A stretch of 35,995 nucleotides of DNA, from the NCBI GenBank assembly GCA_013287605.1, contig JABDDM010000019.1, forward strand, positions 1-35,995. The letters run 5' to 3'. The DNA comes from Ignavibacteria bacterium (lineage in GTDB: Bacteria; Bacteroidota; Ignavibacteria; Palsa-1295). The translations under genes and the position numbers were made by a program. Each line of letters begins with the position of its first letter. Within the stretch, counting starts at the first letter, position 1. The notes below the pieces were generated by a model. The model was not told the origin of the DNA. It ran no database searches and worked only from the letters and a program-made list of their open reading frames with translations. Shown in pieces: positions 26,571 to 35,958 of this stretch.

Positions 26571-26710
26571 AATTCTTTCCCGGCGCGAGGACAATTATCG
26601 CTTTCCTGTGTTATCTTGCTACCTACGGCTTGCTCTTTGCTGGGGTTTAAAATGATGACTTTTCCCGTCACGAATTTGCGGACTGCCCCGTTGGCCTCTT
26701 AACGTGCTTC

Positions 26711-27640
26711 ATGGAATACGATTTTTATAAGGAATTTCCTCGGTGGCTCCGCAGCTTCCTTGAATATTTGGAGCACGAGCGTGATGCAAGTCCGAAGACG
26801 ATCGAAGCATACGAAGGCGATCTCGTCGATCTCTATCGAATTCTGAAATCCGAACATTTACAACTTCGCGGCACCCACGACGATCTTGCAGTGCTTCGGC
26901 GTTATTTAATGGTTCTTTCCGAAGCGGATGACTCTGGGCACCGCATGAAGGCGAGCTCCGTCGGACGAAAGCTCGCTGCGGCGCGGAGCTTCATTAAATT
27001 TCTTGTGCGTACCGGTGTCTTCGAATTCAATGCTGCGAGATTGATACGGACGCCGAAGTCCGAGAAGCGTCTGCCGAATGTCGTCTCCGAACGAACGATG
27101 GCTGCGGTGCTTGCGCCGACCGATTCGCTCGGTCTCGAAACGCTTCGCGATCATGCTGTCCTCGAGTTACTCTATTCCAGCGGACTTCGCCGTTCGGAAT
27201 TAACCGGTGCAAACATCCGCGATCTTGATCTTGAGCAGGGGACGCTGCGCGTGCTTGGCAAAGGGATGAAGCAGCGCGTCGTGCCAGTAGGAGCGAGTGC
27301 GGTAGATGCGCTTAGGCAATATCTCGCCGTGCGAGCCGGTCATAAATCGGAAGATGCCAACGCGATTTTTATTTTAGCCAACGGCCGCCGCATGGCGCCT
27401 CGCACGGTTTATTATATTGTATCAAAGGCCTTTGCGAACTCACCGGATGTTGCGCGCGCGCATCCGCATATGCTGCGACACACGATGGCAACGCACCTGC
27501 TCGATAGAGGTGCCGACTTGCGTGCTGTCAAAGAAGTGTTAGGACACGAATCACTGCGGACCACGCAGCGCTACACGCACCTAACTGTCGACAGGCTGCG
27601 CGAGGAATATGACAAGCGTCACCCTCGAAGTGGAAGTTGA
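26711..27640 (+). CDS. xerC: site-specific tyrosine recombinase XerC/XerD family
   Basis: LELLYSSGLRRSEL, HPHMLRHTMATHLLDRGADLRAVKEVLGHESLRTTQRYTHL. Confidence 0.9.
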   Translation: MEYDFYKEFPRWLRSFLEYLEHERDASPKTIEAYEGDLVDLYRILKSEHLQLRGTHDDLAVLRRYLMVLSEADDSGHRMKASSVGRKLAAARSFIKFLVRTGVFEFNAARLIRTPKSEKRLPNVVSERTMAAVLAPTDSLGLETLRDHAVLELLYSSGLRRSELTGANIRDLDLEQGTLRVLGKGMKQRVVPVGASAVDALRQYLAVRAGHKSEDANAIFILANGRRMAPRTVYYIVSKAFANSPDVARAHPHMLRHTMATHLLDRGADLRAVKEVLGHESLRTTQRYTHLTVDRLREEYDKRHPRSGS

Positions 27641-27684
27641 CCTGATGCCAGGATTTTTCGTTTTCTGTCTAATTAAGTAATTGT

Positions 27685-28020
27685 ATGAAAGTTCAAGTAG
27701 CAATCCGCCACGAAAGCGCTGATGGCAAGATCAAGACCTTTGTCGAAGAAGAACTAGAACGTATCAATAAGAAGTACCATCCAGATAGCGCGGAAGTTGT
27801 GATCGACCATGAAGGCCCAACAGGATATATCAAGACCGTAGAAATCAATGTCTACGTTCCGGGCGAGACGTTTCACTCCAAAGAACGATCGGATGATATT
27901 CATAAGTCATTGGACATTGCAATCAAAGCCATCGAGAAGCAATTACAACGGTATAAAGAGCTGCACATCCCAGGCCCTGCAAAAAAGCATAAGCATCCAA
28001 TAGAAGAAGAGGAAGTTTGA
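27685..28020 (+). CDS. hpf: ribosome hibernation-promoting factor (short form)
   Basis: MKVQVAIRHESADGKIKTFVEEELERINKKY...AIEKQLQRYKE. Confidence 0.85.
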   Translation: MKVQVAIRHESADGKIKTFVEEELERINKKYHPDSAEVVIDHEGPTGYIKTVEINVYVPGETFHSKERSDDIHKSLDIAIKAIEKQLQRYKELHIPGPAKKHKHPIEEEEV

Positions 28021-28024
28021 AAAA

Positions 28025-28054
28025 CAAAAGGGCCGCGTCGGCCCTTGTTTTTTC
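28025..28054 (+). terminator. Rho-independent terminator
   Basis: aagggccg-cgt-cggccctt followed by gtttttt. Confidence 0.85.
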
Positions 28055-28097
28055 AAGACCTCGCAAACAGCGAACCTTTGCCACCCCTTTCCTAATT

Positions 28098-28139
28098 CAT
28101 ACTTCATAATTCATAATTCATACTTCATACTTCATACTT
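28098..28139. repeat. heptanucleotide tandem array, six units CATACTT/CATAATT
   Basis: CATACTT CATAATT CATAATT CATACTT CATACTT CATACTT then GCCC; ends about 8 nt before the annotated hprK start. Confidence 0.9.
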
Positions 28140-28147
28140 GCCCGACT

Positions 28148-29191
28148 ATGGCCGATAAAGGGAGTGGGTGGCGGACTACGCCGCCGATGCGTAAGGAGTC
28201 GATCACTGTCCGTCATTTCTACGAAGCCTCGCGCGAGCGTTTTAAGCTGAAGCTGCTTGCTGGCGGGCGCGGACTCGACAATCGCATCACCGATAAGAAC
28301 CTGCACCGTCCCGGGCTTGCACTGGCAGGGTATGTTGAACTCTTCACGTTTCATCGCGTGCAGATCTTCGGGAATACGGAGATCTTTTATCTGCGCTCGC
28401 TCGAGCTTCCGGAGCGGATCGAGGTCTTTAGACGGCTTGCTTCGTTCGAGGTGCCATGCATCGTTGTAACCAATGGCAACAAGCTCGATGATGAGTTGGT
28501 GAGGATCTGTGAGGAGCGAAACATCCCACTCTTCGAGACAAGCTTTGAAACAACAAAAGCGATCTTCTTCCTCAGCGATTTCCTTGAAGATCAATTTAAT
28601 CTTCAAACGGTCATCCACGGGGCGTTCGTAGATGTCTACGGTGTCGGTCTGCTATTTGTGGGCCGAAGCGGGATCGGTAAGTCGGAGGTAGCGCTCGATC
28701 TTATTGAGCGTGGTCACCGGCTCGTGGCAGATGATGTGGTGATGGTAACGCAGAAGGGTGAGGGAATTCTGATGGGTGCGGGCACCGATCTCGTCCGTCA
28801 TTTCATGGAGATCCGCGGCTTGGGCCTCCTAAATGTGCGTGAGATGTTTGGCATCCGCGCGATCCGGTTTCAGAAGCGCGTGGAGGTTGTTGTTGAGTTG
28901 GAGGAATGGTCACCCGATGGCGAGTACACGCGGACGGGTCTTGATGAATCAACGGTGAAGTTGCTCGAAGTAGAAGTGCCGCATGTGAAGCTGCCGATCA
29001 TTACCGGCAAGAACATAACGGTCATTGCTGAAGTCATCGCGCTCAATTATCTGCTCAAGCATTATGGCTACGATGCTTCGAAAGAATTTGCCGGCAAACT
29101 CGAGAAGATCCTCATCGAGCGAAGCGAAGGCGGAAATGCCGAAGCTGGGACAGATCGCGTGATTCCGTATTTTGAGCATGACTTCGAGTGA
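28148..29191 (+). CDS. hprK: HPr kinase/phosphorylase (start may be 28187)
   Basis: GVGLLFVGRSGIGKSEVALDLIERGHRLVADDVV, MEIRGLGLLNVREMFG. Confidence 0.95.
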   Translation: MADKGSGWRTTPPMRKESITVRHFYEASRERFKLKLLAGGRGLDNRITDKNLHRPGLALAGYVELFTFHRVQIFGNTEIFYLRSLELPERIEVFRRLASFEVPCIVVTNGNKLDDELVRICEERNIPLFETSFETTKAIFFLSDFLEDQFNLQTVIHGAFVDVYGVGLLFVGRSGIGKSEVALDLIERGHRLVADDVVMVTQKGEGILMGAGTDLVRHFMEIRGLGLLNVREMFGIRAIRFQKRVEVVVELEEWSPDGEYTRTGLDESTVKLLEVEVPHVKLPIITGKNITVIAEVIALNYLLKHYGYDASKEFAGKLEKILIERSEGGNAEAGTDRVIPYFEHDFE

Positions 29192-30280
29192 GTGCTCAAT
29201 GAGTCGCTACAACCAATCAAAGAGATCAACCTGAAATCCACGAGCACGACGGGCCGCAAAGAGCAGCATGTAGATCTTGTCGTAGGCGAGCAGGTGAACT
29301 TTCATGCTGTAACGAATGGACTTGAGTGCTACCGCTTCGAGCACAATGCGTTGCCCGAGATTGATCTGGATGAGATCGAAACAAAGACGGAGTTTCTTGG
29401 GAAGCATCTTGCAGCACCTCTCGTCATCTCCTCCATGACCGGTGGATACGCAGATGCTGAGCGCATCAATCGCGCACTTGCTGAGGCTGCGGAGGCGTAT
29501 GGATTTGCGATCGGCATTGGCAGCGCTCGGCAGGCGATGGAAGACGCGACGTTCCGAAAGTCATATAGCGTGATGCGTTCGGTCGCTCCTAAAACATTTA
29601 TTTTTTCGAACATTGGTGCTGTCGAAATTGCGAGACTTGCAAAAGTAGGCGAGATCACGAAGCTTCGTTCGATCATTGAACTTGTTCATGCCGATGCTCT
29701 TGCGATCCATCTCAATCCGTTGCAGGAGTTGATGCAACCCGAAGGTGGCAAGGATTTTCGCGGTGTGCTTGTTGGAATCGAGAAGGCAGTCAAGGAGCTT
29801 GGGCTCCCAATTATTGTGAAGGAAGTCGGCGCTGGCATCTCGCGCGGCGTCGCGAAGCAATTGATTGAAGTTGGAGTTCGTGTGATTGATGTCGCAGGCG
29901 CAGGCGGCACAAGCTGGGCCGGTGTTGAGATCCTTCGTCATGCCGAAGATGACCGTACGTGGCTTGATCCGTTCTGGGATTGGGGCATTCCGACAGCCGA
30001 CTGTATCAAGGAGATCGCGCCGCTCACTCGGGTCCACGGCTGCTCGCTCATAGCTTCTGGAGGCATCACGAATGGTTTGGAGGTCGCCAAATCCCTGGCA
30101 CTGGGTGCCGACTTGGCTGGTATCGCCCGACCGATCATCACGGCTTTCATGGAGAAGGGGGAAACTGGGCTGCGAACGTTTATTGACCACATTCTTTTTC
30201 AGTTACGTGGGGCCATGTTCCTAACGGGCTCTCGCGACGTCAAGGCATTGAAAGCGCAACCGCTCATCGTTGCCGGCTGA
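29192..30280 (+). CDS. fni: isopentenyl-diphosphate Delta-isomerase, type 2 (GTG start)
   Basis: FEHNALPEIDLDEIETKTEFLGKHLAAPLVISSMTGG, AIGIGSARQAM, GAGISRGVAKQLIEVGVRVIDVAGAGGTSW. Confidence 0.93.
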   Translation: MLNESLQPIKEINLKSTSTTGRKEQHVDLVVGEQVNFHAVTNGLECYRFEHNALPEIDLDEIETKTEFLGKHLAAPLVISSMTGGYADAERINRALAEAAEAYGFAIGIGSARQAMEDATFRKSYSVMRSVAPKTFIFSNIGAVEIARLAKVGEITKLRSIIELVHADALAIHLNPLQELMQPEGGKDFRGVLVGIEKAVKELGLPIIVKEVGAGISRGVAKQLIEVGVRVIDVAGAGGTSWAGVEILRHAEDDRTWLDPFWDWGIPTADCIKEIAPLTRVHGCSLIASGGITNGLEVAKSLALGADLAGIARPIITAFMEKGETGLRTFIDHILFQLRGAMFLTGSRDVKALKAQPLIVAG

Positions 30281-30295
30281 ATCCTTTGCAAGTAG

Positions 30296-31339
30296 TTGCT
30301 CCATCCACTTATTCGTGTGATTTCCGACACAATCGTTGAACCTCGGCATCTCGACATAGAACGCGCCTCGATCGCCGCTGCGGCCGAAACAATGCGCCAG
30401 CAGATCGACCATGCCCTTTCCGCCAGCGTCCCAAAGGCACCCTCGAGCCTGTACGATCCTGTTCGATACATCCTCGCTGCTGGCGGCAAGCGAGTCAGGC
30501 CAGTACTTACAGGACTTGCAGCAAAGGCTGCCGGTGCCGGGCCAAATACTTCGTGGATCAGTGCCGCTGTCGCTGTGGAATTGCTTCACACCTTCACGCT
30601 GATCCATGATGACATCATGGACAAAGCGGAGAGTCGACGCGGAAAGCCCACCGTTCATATTGCATTCGGAAACGACGCAGCTATTCTATCCGGCGACGTA
30701 ATGATTGCGCTGGCGCTGGAATCGCTCAGCCGCCATTCGGAACAGAGCCATGAATTGCTCGAAGAATTCAGCCTTGGGTTCAAGCGAGTATGCGAAGGTC
30801 AGGCATTCGACAAGGAGTTCGAAACGCGGCACGACATTTCGATGGACGATTATCATCAGATGATCCTGCTCAAGACCTCGAGCATTTTCGAACTTGCTGC
30901 AACTCTGGGCGCGTATGCCGCCGGAGGAAGGATCGTTGAACCACTTCGCCAGTTCGCGCGGCACACCGGACTTGCATTTCAGATGCTCGATGACTTGCTC
31001 GATCTTACGGCCGATCTTGCAGCATTTGGAAAGACGATCGGCGGCGATATCCTCGAAGGGAAACGGACGTTCCTCTATGTCGAAGCAATGGGTCAATACT
31101 CAAAAATGACTTCGGGCAATCGAACGTTGATGGATCGTATCGCTGCGCACGAGGCTACACTGGCCGATGTGCCCCTCGCCAGAGATCTTTTCGACAACCT
31201 GGGAGTGCTGCAAACAACAAGAGTCATGATTCAGAAGGAGACCGAACTTGCGCAGTCCGCGCTTCAGAAAGTGCCGAACCCGAGGGATCGAGCAGCGCTC
31301 GTTGCCTTTAGTGAGTATCTCCTTGGCAGAAATATTTGA
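30296..31339 (+). CDS. polyprenyl (trans-isoprenyl) diphosphate synthase family protein
   Basis: GGKRVRPVL, LIHDDIMDKAESRRGKPTVH, FQMLDDLLDLTAD. Confidence 0.93.
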   Translation: MLHPLIRVISDTIVEPRHLDIERASIAAAAETMRQQIDHALSASVPKAPSSLYDPVRYILAAGGKRVRPVLTGLAAKAAGAGPNTSWISAAVAVELLHTFTLIHDDIMDKAESRRGKPTVHIAFGNDAAILSGDVMIALALESLSRHSEQSHELLEEFSLGFKRVCEGQAFDKEFETRHDISMDDYHQMILLKTSSIFELAATLGAYAAGGRIVEPLRQFARHTGLAFQMLDDLLDLTADLAAFGKTIGGDILEGKRTFLYVEAMGQYSKMTSGNRTLMDRIAAHEATLADVPLARDLFDNLGVLQTTRVMIQKETELAQSALQKVPNPRDRAALVAFSEYLLGRNI

Positions 31340-31377
31340 GTTGTTCGCCCGAATTAAGGTTTTGATCAATTGAATTT

Positions 31378-31647
31378 GTGGTACATAGAACCGTAGAGGT
31401 AGTCAATCGAGCAGGTTTACATACAAGGCCAGCAGCAGCGATCGTCAAGCTGGCAAGCCAGTTTCGCTCCGAGTTTTTCATCGTCAAGGATGGCTTTCGA
31501 ATCAATGGCAAATCGATCATCGGCGTCATGACGCTTGCCGCAGCAAAAGGATCGAAGCTCGAACTGGAATTTGACGGGCCGGATGAGGAAACCGCTGCAG
31601 AAGAGATTTCAATGTATTTCGCAAAAGGATTTGAAGAAGTAGCATAA
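31378..31647 (+). CDS. ptsH: phosphocarrier protein HPr (GTG start)
   Basis: VVNRAGLHTRPAAAIV (phospho-His site) and INGKSIIGVMTLAA (HprK target Ser site). Confidence 0.95.
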   Translation: MVHRTVEVVNRAGLHTRPAAAIVKLASQFRSEFFIVKDGFRINGKSIIGVMTLAAAKGSKLELEFDGPDEETAAEEISMYFAKGFEEVA

Positions 31648-31705
31648 GAAGCAGCTTAAGCAGTAGCATAGTCGGGTTTCGGACTTTTTCTTTCATGCAT
31701 CACCG

Positions 31706-33598
31706 GTGAGCTTCACAATCGACCAGGAGTCGGAGCGGACATTACGATTTAGCGGCATCTCTGCGAGCCGTGGAATCGCGATTGGCCCAGCCTTCCGATA
31801 TCAGCGTACGCTCCTCAAGGGTGAAGATCATGCAATCAGTCCGAGCGAGGTACAGCACCAGATCGAGCGATTCGAATCTGCGGTCCAGCGTGCGCGCAAA
31901 GAGATTGAGAAGATCCGACGACTTGCAGAGCAGAAAGTTGGTACTCCCGCTTCCTCGATCTTTGAAGCACAGATGATGATGGTCTCGGACGAATTCATTC
32001 TTGATTCAATTCGCCGGCGTATCAAACATGAATTAAAGCCTGCCGCGTATGCAGTCGATGTCGAGTTAAGCGAGCAGCAAGCGCTCTTGAAAGCGGGAGA
32101 GAACCCGATCATGCGCGAACGCGCGGATGATGTAGAGGATATCAAGCAGCGATTGCTTCGGTATCTGCTCGACCGCGCAAAATGGCATTCGAAAATCGAT
32201 AAGCCCTCGATCATCATCGCGGAGTTTCTTACACCTGCGGATGCGATCCTTTTTTCGCGCTCCGAGGATCGCACGACTGCAGTGTTGGGATTTGCTTTAG
32301 ATGGCGGAGGTGTAACGAGTCATGTTGCAATCCTCGCACGTTCGCTCGGTCTTCCGTCGGTCGTCGCACTGCACAATGCAAGTGAGAGTATTAATACGGG
32401 TGACATGGTGATCCTGGACGGCGAGCGCGGCGAGCTGATTGTCAATCCGGACCAGGAAACACTGCGAGGCTATCAGGAGGAGCAGCAGTTGTTCGCACTT
32501 GGTGCGTCAGAATCACCGATCGAAACAATCGACCCTTCGATCTCCGGCGCCAGAACGCGTGATGGTAAGCCCATAACGATCTCGATGAATCTTGAATTCG
32601 GCAGCGAGGTCGCGATCGCGGAGGCGGAGCGGACGAGCATCCTTGGTAGCGCGAAAGTGGATGCGACACGAACGCCGGCACTCGGACTAGGATTAGTCCG
32701 TACTGAGCATTTTCTGCTGCTCAACGAAGAACTGCCCACCGAGGAGGAACAGAATGCATTGTATGAAGACCTTGCGAAACGCTTCGCTCCTGCCGAGATC
32801 ACACTTCGAACATTTGATGTAGGTGGCGATAAGGTTCTCGCGGGCTCTTATCGCGAGGATAATCCTTTCCTCGGCTGGCGCGGTCTCAGAATTTCTCTTG
32901 ATGAACCCGAGATCTTTCTGGCACAGCTCCGTGCAATTTTGCGAGCTTCCTGCTTTGGCAAAGTGCGGATGATGTTCCCGATGGTCACGAACATCGACGA
33001 ACTGCGCCGAGCACTCAAATACCTTGAACAGGCCAAATCGCAACTGACAGCGAATCGGGAGGATTTTGACGACGGTCTGCCGGTGGGAATCATGATTGAA
33101 GTGCCGGCAGCAGCTTTGCTCGCGCATGTGTTCGCTCCTCTGATCGATTTCTTTTCGATCGGTACGAACGACCTCACTCAATACACACTCGCTGTCGATC
33201 GTGGCAACGACCTGATTGCGACGATGTATCAGGAACTCCATCCTGCGGTACTTCGATTAATCCAGCTAACCATCGTAGCAGCGCATGCTGAAGGAAAAAA
33301 AGCGTGTGTCTGTGGTGAATTGGGTGGTTATCCTCTCGCCACGCCCGTGCTGGTTGGGTTGGGGGTCGATGAGTTTTCCGTTGCGCCCAGTCAGGTGCGG
33401 TCGCTAGCAGCGCGGATCCACGCCATCGATAGCACCGAGGCAGAGGCACTTGCAAACGACATTCTCAAGAATGCACAATCGCCCAACGAAGTAAAACAGG
33501 AGATCCTCACCTTCCTGGGTGATCGTCAGCTCATGACTCGCTATTCAGAAGCTATCGTCGGACCGTCTACATTCGGAAAAAAGTTGATCAAGCGATAA
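31706..33598 (+). CDS. ptsI: phosphoenolpyruvate-protein phosphotransferase (enzyme I), GTG start
   Basis: GGGVTSHVAILARSLGLPSVV, LGLVRTEHFLL, FFSIGTNDLTQYTLAVDRGND, VCGELGG. Confidence 0.96.
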   Translation: MSFTIDQESERTLRFSGISASRGIAIGPAFRYQRTLLKGEDHAISPSEVQHQIERFESAVQRARKEIEKIRRLAEQKVGTPASSIFEAQMMMVSDEFILDSIRRRIKHELKPAAYAVDVELSEQQALLKAGENPIMRERADDVEDIKQRLLRYLLDRAKWHSKIDKPSIIIAEFLTPADAILFSRSEDRTTAVLGFALDGGGVTSHVAILARSLGLPSVVALHNASESINTGDMVILDGERGELIVNPDQETLRGYQEEQQLFALGASESPIETIDPSISGARTRDGKPITISMNLEFGSEVAIAEAERTSILGSAKVDATRTPALGLGLVRTEHFLLLNEELPTEEEQNALYEDLAKRFAPAEITLRTFDVGGDKVLAGSYREDNPFLGWRGLRISLDEPEIFLAQLRAILRASCFGKVRMMFPMVTNIDELRRALKYLEQAKSQLTANREDFDDGLPVGIMIEVPAAALLAHVFAPLIDFFSIGTNDLTQYTLAVDRGNDLIATMYQELHPAVLRLIQLTIVAAHAEGKKACVCGELGGYPLATPVLVGLGVDEFSVAPSQVRSLAARIHAIDSTEAEALANDILKNAQSPNEVKQEILTFLGDRQLMTRYSEAIVGPSTFGKKLIKR

Positions 33599-34094
33599 TC
33601 GTGAGCTTCTCGGAGCGATTCCTCTTTCGTATGCGAAGGACGAGATACACGAATATCGCAGCGTTGACAGCAATCAGAGCGATCTTAAGCCAGGTAAGGT
33701 GATAGATAAGCTCATAGACTTCGAACGGTATAAAACTCGCTGTGATAATTGCCGTGAAATATTCTGCCCATCGTTTGTGCATTAGTAGCCCGATTCCTTC
33801 AGTCAAAAAGAGTCCCGAGTAGAGAAACGCGCCAGCACCAATGAGCGCAAAGTGACGCGCACTCAAGAAACCGATACTGTCTACGAGTTTGTCGAGATGA
33901 TTTGATGCAGCATCGAAATGCAGTTTGTTTAGCCAGCTTTGCGTGACATCGCTTACACTCTCGTTGATGAGGCTAATCGCCCCGATTCCTACAATCAGAA
34001 ACAGTACTGCCTTGACCAAACGGAAGACCGCTATCAAGGTAAGTATCGTCCTTTTTTCTTCGTGGCTCAACTGTGTATGCTTCGAACTAACCAC
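33588..34094 (-). CDS. DUF2127-like integral membrane protein
   Basis: RLVKAVLFLIVGIGAISL...FALIGAGAFLYSGLFLTEGIGLLMHKRWAEYFTAIITASFIPFEVYEL. Confidence 0.75.
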   Translation of the reverse strand: MVSSKHTQLSHEEKRTILTLIAVFRLVKAVLFLIVGIGAISLINESVSDVTQSWLNKLHFDAASNHLDKLVDSIGFLSARHFALIGAGAFLYSGLFLTEGIGLLMHKRWAEYFTAIITASFIPFEVYELIYHLTWLKIALIAVNAAIFVYLVLRIRKRNRSEKLTIIA

Positions 34095-34156
34095 TGTGTG
34101 AACTTTTCACGCTTTAGACAAGATAGCGTGGCAGAATCAATACAAGTTTACGAACA

Positions 34157-35206
34157 TTGCAGAACATCGCAGGCGCTCGAGAATTTGAATTACTGCTCAA
34201 CGAATCGGTCACCGCTGGTGATCTGTTGAAATTTCTTACGCCTCCTACGCACTTCTCACATTCAACGTTCGAAAATTTTCGACCGGATATTCACCATCCA
34301 AGTCAGTTGGAGGCCGTGCATTTGCTTCAGCGATTTGTGCGCCAGGGACCTGCTCAACCGAGGTCGTTTTTCAATACCCTTGTGGGGCGAGCAAAACCTA
34401 CTGCAGGTCGCGGTGTTTATCTTGACGGCGGTTTTGGCGTTGGCAAAACTCATTTGCTTGCTGCTGCTTATCACGCATACGAAGGCCGGAAGGCATATCT
34501 CACATTTCAGGAGCTGATGTTCCTGGTCGGTCTGCAACGGCTCGATGTGACAATGTCTTCTCTTGCGAATTATCATCTCCTCGCGATCGATGAGTTTGAG
34601 CTTGACGATCCGGCGAATACACGGATTGCAAGCACATTACTGGGAGGTCTCATGAATCTTGGAGTTTACGTGATCACGACCTCCAACACACCTCCCGGCT
34701 CACTTGGAAAAGATCGCTTTTCGACCGGGGATTTCAAACGCGAGCTCACGCAGCTTTCCGAGCGATTCATCCAGGTGCGCATCGATGGTGAGGACTACCG
34801 CCATACACACCACGCCGACGATCACACACCTCAAACGTGGCTCAGACCAGAGGCCGCACAAGCTCTTGAGCGCTTCAATGGAAATTCGGCTCAGCATCTA
34901 CGTTTGAACTTCGACGAACTCCAGCAACAGCTCGCAAGCGCGCACCCGATTCGCGTCCGTAAGGCGATCGAAATTTTTGATGCGCTAACCATCAGTAATC
35001 TTTCTGCCTTTACCCACCCTCACGATGCTTTACGCTTTGTCTATTTCATCGACAAAGTGTACGATAGTGACATCCAATTAATGATTACTTCCTTGTTGCA
35101 ACCAGATGAGCTTTTCCCTCGCAGTTTGACAACAGGAGGTGACAATAAGAAATACTTGCGAACAGTCTCGAGACTCACTGAGCTTACGCACACTAAATCC
35201 AATTGA
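34157..35206 (+). CDS. zapE: AFG1/ZapE-like ATPase
   Basis: GVYLDGGFGVGKTHLLAAAYH Walker A, LLAIDEFELDDP Walker B, TSNTPPGSLGKDRF, RIDGEDYRH. Confidence 0.88.
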   Translation: MQNIAGAREFELLLNESVTAGDLLKFLTPPTHFSHSTFENFRPDIHHPSQLEAVHLLQRFVRQGPAQPRSFFNTLVGRAKPTAGRGVYLDGGFGVGKTHLLAAAYHAYEGRKAYLTFQELMFLVGLQRLDVTMSSLANYHLLAIDEFELDDPANTRIASTLLGGLMNLGVYVITTSNTPPGSLGKDRFSTGDFKRELTQLSERFIQVRIDGEDYRHTHHADDHTPQTWLRPEAAQALERFNGNSAQHLRLNFDELQQQLASAHPIRVRKAIEIFDALTISNLSAFTHPHDALRFVYFIDKVYDSDIQLMITSLLQPDELFPRSLTTGGDNKKYLRTVSRLTELTHTKSN

Positions 35207-35565
35207 CGAAAATGGGCCAGTTTGGCACCTTTTCTTGTGGGAAGCTGTTTTCAAGCGAGCAATGAGTTGCGATTGGTCTATTGTTTGATATAAGAAAGGT
35301 AAGGTTGGGATCGTAGCCTTAGGGCCTTGAAATACTTGAGGTTAGCAGTATAATCTGAAGCTCTCCCGGGTCGGCATCCGATGTGGAAGATCCGCGAAAG
35401 CTGTAACTTAAGGCAAGGAGCTCCTATGAACTTCTACGATTCGGGGCCTTCATAAATCTACTCAGATTGGGTGATTATTGCTCACTGGGAAAATAGTTGT
35501 ATTTGGATGTGACCGCGAGATTATTGAAATGCGTCGCGGAACACGCACTCAGGAGGAAACACGGT

Positions 35566-35958
35566 ATGCTTTATGTTGAACGCAACAATGCGATGGGTTC
35601 AGGCCCTCAGTCATCTTCGCCACGGAGAGCGGACGACCGCTCGGGATCTACGATGCAAATGCCCGGCAGCCCAGCAGGAATCTCTGAAGTTTCGCATCAG
35701 CCAGACATGAATTTGGCAGGTAGCGATTCTTCTCGTCTCGATTATCGCGATGACCTTCGCGATTTACTCGACAAGGCTCATGCAGAACGCGGCCTGACTC
35801 GGTACCGTCTTTGCAAGCAGATGGGTATCGATAGTGGTACGCTTTCCAATGTACTTGCCAAACGCAGACATTTTTCACTGGAGAAGCTCGAGCAGATTCT
35901 CGGACTTCTGGGGTATCGCCTATCCTTTACACAGATGGACACAGGCGTCGCAGCCTGA
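35566..35958 (+). CDS. Xre-type helix-turn-helix protein
   Basis: SD aggagg then ATG at 35566; RYRLCKQMGIDSGTLSNVLAKRRHFSLEKLEQILGLLGYRL. Confidence 0.75.
   Translation: MLYVERNNAMGSGPQSSSPRRADDRSGSTMQMPGSPAGISEVSHQPDMNLAGSDSSRLDYRDDLRDLLDKAHAERGLTRYRLCKQMGIDSGTLSNVLAKRRHFSLEKLEQILGLLGYRLSFTQMDTGVAA

Noticed and set aside
26711-27640. Integron or mobile-element integrase
   Set aside because: Size and motifs fit housekeeping XerC/D, and it is followed by hpf and hprK; no attC-like array or cassette genes.
28098-28139. CRISPR-like short repeats
   Set aside because: Units are 7 nt and contiguous with no spacers; no cas genes. Treated as a tandem heptamer array.
35210-35560. ncRNA or leader-peptide locus upstream of the HTH gene (tiny ORF MNFYDSGPS at 35426 after aaggagctcct)
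   Set aside because: Only an SD-like string and nine codons; no conserved structure or repeat to support a call.
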